A stretch of DNA of 64,000 bases from CALECP01 sp964389925 (GTDB taxonomy: Bacteria > Chloroflexota > Anaerolineae > Promineifilales > Promineifilaceae): NCBI GenBank assembly GCA_964389925.1, contig CAYMGE010000016.1:1-64000 (forward strand). The letters are read 5' to 3'. This document shows positions 60,907 through 64,000 of this stretch, one piece after another. The notes beneath the pieces are model-generated. The model saw only the letters and a program-made list of their open reading frames with translations. It was not told the origin of the DNA and searched no databases. The translations under genes and the position numbers were made by a program. Position 1 is the stretch's first letter. Every line of letters begins with the position of its first letter.

Positions 60907-63900
60907 ATGAAACCTCGATTCAATATACCTTTATTCACCTTATCGCTAATTACAATCCTGCTCATGTTGTTCGCTGGCAGCTCCCATGCCCACGATGGAC
61001 AATCGCACGAGGTGATCATCAATGGGAACCGAGATGCCAGTTGTGGCGCACCTGATGTCATCATTGATCGGGATGATGATGACTTCGAACTTGAAGAATG
61101 TTTAATTTGGACATTTGACTATGAAGGCACAGAAAAACAACTGACTCTTTATTGGACTGAGACCAATGGCAACCCAAATGACCGTCTGATGTCGGTTGAC
61201 TCAACGGGTGATGGCACGACAGACCTATCCCCAGAAGATATGGTTGAAATCCTAGCGCAGTGGACAGAAGAAGCATGGCGTGCCTATAAAGATTACGGCT
61301 ACAACGATCCCCTCAGTCGCAACGACATCAACGTACATATCCTGCATAGCAATAGCCTTCTCGGTTGGTGTTGTGGTGGTGACACGAATCACTACTTCTA
61401 TCATGCCGGGCATCTCATGAACACTGTCCAGTTCGGCGGTGATGCCAAAGATGGACAATCAGTCGCCTATCATGAAATGTGGCACGCATCACAATATTCA
61501 TGGAACAAAAACACCTGTTTTACAAATGAAGGAACAGCCTCCTTTATGACCGATCAGGTAAATCTGGCTGTCGATATAGATGACAACAATGATTATATCG
61601 GCAAAGTCAGAGGCTATCTGAGCGGAGGGGATGCGTCACGAAGTTTGACGCGAAGGCTTTGTTATACGGGCGCACTTTTCTGGAAGTACTTCACTGAACA
61701 GATTGGCACAACGGCAACAGAGCCGCAGGTCGGCAATGATATTTTTAAGCAGTTCTGGGACGACCTCAATCCCTTTGACGACTCGGTAACGACACTGCCG
61801 ACGGTAGACAGCGTGACACGCACAGCAACAAGCAACACACGTGATCTCGATTCGCTCTGGGTCGATTTTGCCGTTGCCAATTACGCAAAGGATTTAGCAG
61901 ATGCTTCGCTCCCAACAAAGTATCGCTACATTGACGAACAACAAACAGACGCGCCAGACTATCCGCCAGTGCGCCTCGACCTCGATTTCGCGCTCACCAA
62001 TAGTGGCAGTGGGGTCATCGACACGACTCATGTTGAGCCTTGGGCAACACGTTATTATCAATTCCGCCCAGCAAATGACGTGCCTTTCATCAACCTTGAC
62101 ATGTCAGAAGATGCAGGTGCGCCGCTCACATGGGTGCTGCTGTTGATCAAAGACGATCAACTTGTTTCTGAGGAGCGCCATGTTGGGCCAGACTTTAGGC
62201 GCAGTTTTGCCAATGATGAGTATGATTTTGTGACGATTGTTGTCGTGGCGCACGAGCATTTTGGCAATTTCCGTTATAGCGTCAATGGGACACAGCCGAC
62301 GTTAGGGATCGTTGATCCTGTGCGAGGTCGTGCGGCCGAAGCAGGAGACCGTACCGATCCAGACAAAATTGTTGTGCGGATTGAGGTACTCAGTCCAACG
62401 GGTGGCGGCACACCGATTGAGGGAATTGATGCGGCCGATTTCACCATCACCATCGGCACTCAGGTTGTCCCGACCAGTGATTATGTCAGCACAGCTTACA
62501 TTGCGGGTCAATATTGGTTGCTCATCCAAGCACCAACCCAAACAAGCAGCGGTTTCAAAAATCTGAGGGTTGACTACGCAACACTGAGTGACACAGAGTT
62601 ATCTGCCATCAACTATCAGCCAGATATACCCACCGACAATGTTGTGATCATCGACAAGTCGGGCAGCATGTTGGGTGATCCACTACAGGCGGCAAAAGAT
62701 GCGGGCAAGTTGTATGTTGATTCTTACGAAAGCGGCGACGGCATGGGTGTCATTGCTTACAATAGCTCGGCCGACCGCATTATCCGCCTCAGCAATTGGT
62801 CAACCACCTTGCGCGGTCAAGCACACGATGCAATTGATCTGATCAGTGCTGGCGGCGGCACTTCAATTGGAGGGGCATTGATCGCCGGGATGGATGAACT
62901 GGCGACACGTGGGTTGGGCAATGTGCAATGGACAATTGTCTTACTCAGTGATGGTATCAACACGACAGGCTCGACAATCAACGATTTTATCTCTGCATAT
63001 CGGGATCGGCGAGATGATGACGATACGGTGCCACGTGTCCACACAATTGCATTGGGGCCATCGGCCGACCGCGCCGAAATGCAACGGATTGCCGAAGAGA
63101 CTGGCGGGACGTATAGCTATGCCTCATCGCCATCATTGCGCTCGGCCGATGAGATGGCTTTGCTTGATGCGGCCGAGATCGACCCTTCCCGCGTGGCATC
63201 CGTCCCTCTCGATGCGACCGCATTCCTCGAACTCTCAGAAGTGTATCGCGTCGTCGCTGAGACCGTCACCCATGAGCAACAGATCTATTTTGCAACCGGC
63301 ACCTTCCCCTACAATAGTGATGATGCCCACACGATGCCCGTTGATGTGGGAGCCGATGAGTTGACCGTCATTGTCAAATGGATCGATGCTGGAACCGATT
63401 CCCTCGCACCGGTTCTGCGTAACCCCAGCGGTATTTCTGTCGGTGACTGCACGTTGAAAACGGGCGCGCACTGTCTCTGGCGCGTCAACAATCCAGCGAC
63501 TGGCAACTGGGTTGTCGATGTCGATCCCTTTTCTGGCAGTGAGTTTCCCCCCAGCGATTACATGGTCGAGGCATCTGTCAAGAGTGACCTCGAAATGAGC
63601 GTTTTTCTCGGCCTCGATCATGACGAACGCATCGCTGGGCAAAAATTGCCCATTCTCGCCACACTCGCACATAATGCACCAGTCACAGGGGCATCTGTGC
63701 GTGCCTTTATCACACGTCCAGACGGTAGCAGTGCCGCAACGGTGATCCTGCGTGATGATGGCGACCATGGCGATGGTGCCGCCAATGATGGCATTTACGG
63801 TGCATGGTTCAACGACACCTATCACAGCGGCAGTTTTAAGGTTGTCATCACGGCCACTGGCTCTACACCATCAACTGGCAGCTATGCGCGGCGCGTTCGT

Positions 63901-64000
63901 ACCGCTTTCCACATGGCATTTGCCTCTGATGGAGACCAAGACGGCATCCCAACTTGGTGGGAGAACGAGAATGGTTCTAATCCCCTTAGTAACGATGCAA
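60907..64000 (+). CDS. Secreted HExxH/VWA-domain protein (runs off window end)
   Basis: At least 1031 residues, still open at base 64000. ATG 60907 has AAGGAG eight bases before it and opens a signal peptide. The N-terminal part has a zinc-type motif 'HEMWHASQ' (His189, Glu190, His193) with an 'NEGTASFM' segment downstream that could give the third ligand, as in MXAN_6640-like metalloproteases. A von Willebrand A domain follows (about 578-760) with a full MIDAS 'DKSGSM' (583-588) and 'LLSDGINTTG'. Two beta domains then lead to a start of a calcium-type 'DGDQDGIPTWWENENG' repeat. Secreted, probably surface adhesive and proteolytic. Confidence 0.8.
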   Translation, partial: MKPRFNIPLFTLSLITILLMLFAGSSHAHDGQSHEVIINGNRDASCGAPDVIIDRDDDDFELEECLIWTFDYEGTEKQLTLYWTETNGNPNDRLMSVDSTGDGTTDLSPEDMVEILAQWTEEAWRAYKDYGYNDPLSRNDINVHILHSNSLLGWCCGGDTNHYFYHAGHLMNTVQFGGDAKDGQSVAYHEMWHASQYSWNKNTCFTNEGTASFMTDQVNLAVDIDDNNDYIGKVRGYLSGGDASRSLTRRLCYTGALFWKYFTEQIGTTATEPQVGNDIFKQFWDDLNPFDDSVTTLPTVDSVTRTATSNTRDLDSLWVDFAVANYAKDLADASLPTKYRYIDEQQTDAPDYPPVRLDLDFALTNSGSGVIDTTHVEPWATRYYQFRPANDVPFINLDMSEDAGAPLTWVLLLIKDDQLVSEERHVGPDFRRSFANDEYDFVTIVVVAHEHFGNFRYSVNGTQPTLGIVDPVRGRAAEAGDRTDPDKIVVRIEVLSPTGGGTPIEGIDAADFTITIGTQVVPTSDYVSTAYIAGQYWLLIQAPTQTSSGFKNLRVDYATLSDTELSAINYQPDIPTDNVVIIDKSGSMLGDPLQAAKDAGKLYVDSYESGDGMGVIAYNSSADRIIRLSNWSTTLRGQAHDAIDLISAGGGTSIGGALIAGMDELATRGLGNVQWTIVLLSDGINTTGSTINDFISAYRDRRDDDDTVPRVHTIALGPSADRAEMQRIAEETGGTYSYASSPSLRSADEMALLDAAEIDPSRVASVPLDATAFLELSEVYRVVAETVTHEQQIYFATGTFPYNSDDAHTMPVDVGADELTVIVKWIDAGTDSLAPVLRNPSGISVGDCTLKTGAHCLWRVNNPATGNWVVDVDPFSGSEFPPSDYMVEASVKSDLEMSVFLGLDHDERIAGQKLPILATLAHNAPVTGASVRAFITRPDGSSAATVILRDDGDHGDGAANDGIYGAWFNDTYHSGSFKVVITATGSTPSTGSYARRVRTAFHMAFASDGDQDGIPTWWENENGSNPLSNDA

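Larger units (their letters stand above)
1..64000. repeat. Dispersed palindrome TCGGCCGA, about 71 copies (HIP-like)
   Basis: The octamer TCGGCCGA was found about 71 times by eye, roughly one per 0.9 kb, where a random sequence of this length and composition would hold about one. The core hexamer CGGCCG is also in excess (well over 100 copies against about 16 expected). Copies fall in all three codon phases, reading Ser-Ala-Glu/Asp, x-Arg-Pro-x or x-Gly-Arg, and also lie between genes, for example near 14012, 16959, 37549 and 44551. This rules out a protein-level cause. The pattern resembles the HIP1 element of cyanobacteria. Long gaps lie at 1.93-4.03, 5.79-8.27, 29.77-33.73 and 60.23-62.76 kb. 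Counts are manual and may be off by a few. Confidence 0.9.

Overview
This is a 64 kb chromosomal stretch of a bacterium that most likely belongs to the Chloroflexota (Anaerolineae or Caldilineae type). The case rests on family content, since no rRNA or marker phylogeny could be run. It has secreted proteins with Pro/Thr-rich 'TPTPTNTP' linkers, a subtilase ending in YYWSGT hexapeptide repeats, a BTAD/NB-ARC/TPR regulator, DUF58 and DUF4129 membrane proteins, an IscB-type element, cohesin/dockerin proteins without a cellulosome, and lipoproteins alongside a lepB gene. Base composition looks close to 50% GC. Gene order is mixed-strand with short operons. I see no prophage, CRISPR array or rRNA.

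Layout. 0-6 kb: BMP-type binding lipoprotein, VOC protein, broken DUF1232 gene, GlsB-like protein, two overlapping AI-2E-type permeases and a membrane protein. 6.1-7.2 kb: an IscB (HEARO) mobile element whose omega-RNA region is present but whose protein has lost its middle. 7.2-13.1 kb: M48 protease, SGNH hydrolase, phosphatase and crcB, a DddP-like DMSP lyase, DUF58 protein. 13.3-20.8 kb: initiator tRNA, PspC, LysM, NYN, zinc peptidase, FabL-like enoyl reductase, and a metzincin carrying cohesin-dockerin-cohesin modules. 20.9-24.7 kb: a tight minus-strand operon of biotin carboxylase, biotin carrier, CYTH and amine oxidase genes. 25.5-32.6 kb: two-component system, thioredoxin-fold protein, DUF4129 protein, Pro/Thr-rich SH3 protein, dockerin/cohesin protein. 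32.7-38.9 kb: acpP, a glycosidase-like/O-antigen-ligase fusion, DUF2267, rplY and an iron-binding lipoprotein followed by a permease scrap. 39-48.7 kb: coiled-coil/LysM pair, citrate synthase, sugar dehydrogenase-like lipoprotein, a candidate structured RNA and a heterodimeric ABC exporter. 48.9-64 kb: a triplicated surface protein, a BTAD regulator, a giant subtilase, lepB, and a HExxH/VWA protein that runs off the window end.

How it works together: much of the window is cell-envelope and export biology (proteases, carbohydrate-binding and calcium-binding modules, LysM, an O-antigen ligase-like enzyme, signal peptidase I), with pieces of fatty-acid synthesis (fabL, acpP, accC and carrier) and the TCA cycle (gltA) scattered between.

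The most striking signal is not a gene. The palindrome TCGGCCGA occurs about 71 times by eye in 64 kb (about 1 expected by chance), in all reading frames, on genes of both strands and between genes. This is a highly iterated palindrome analogous to cyanobacterial HIP1. A second theme is gene decay by small internal deletions, seen in six separate remnants.
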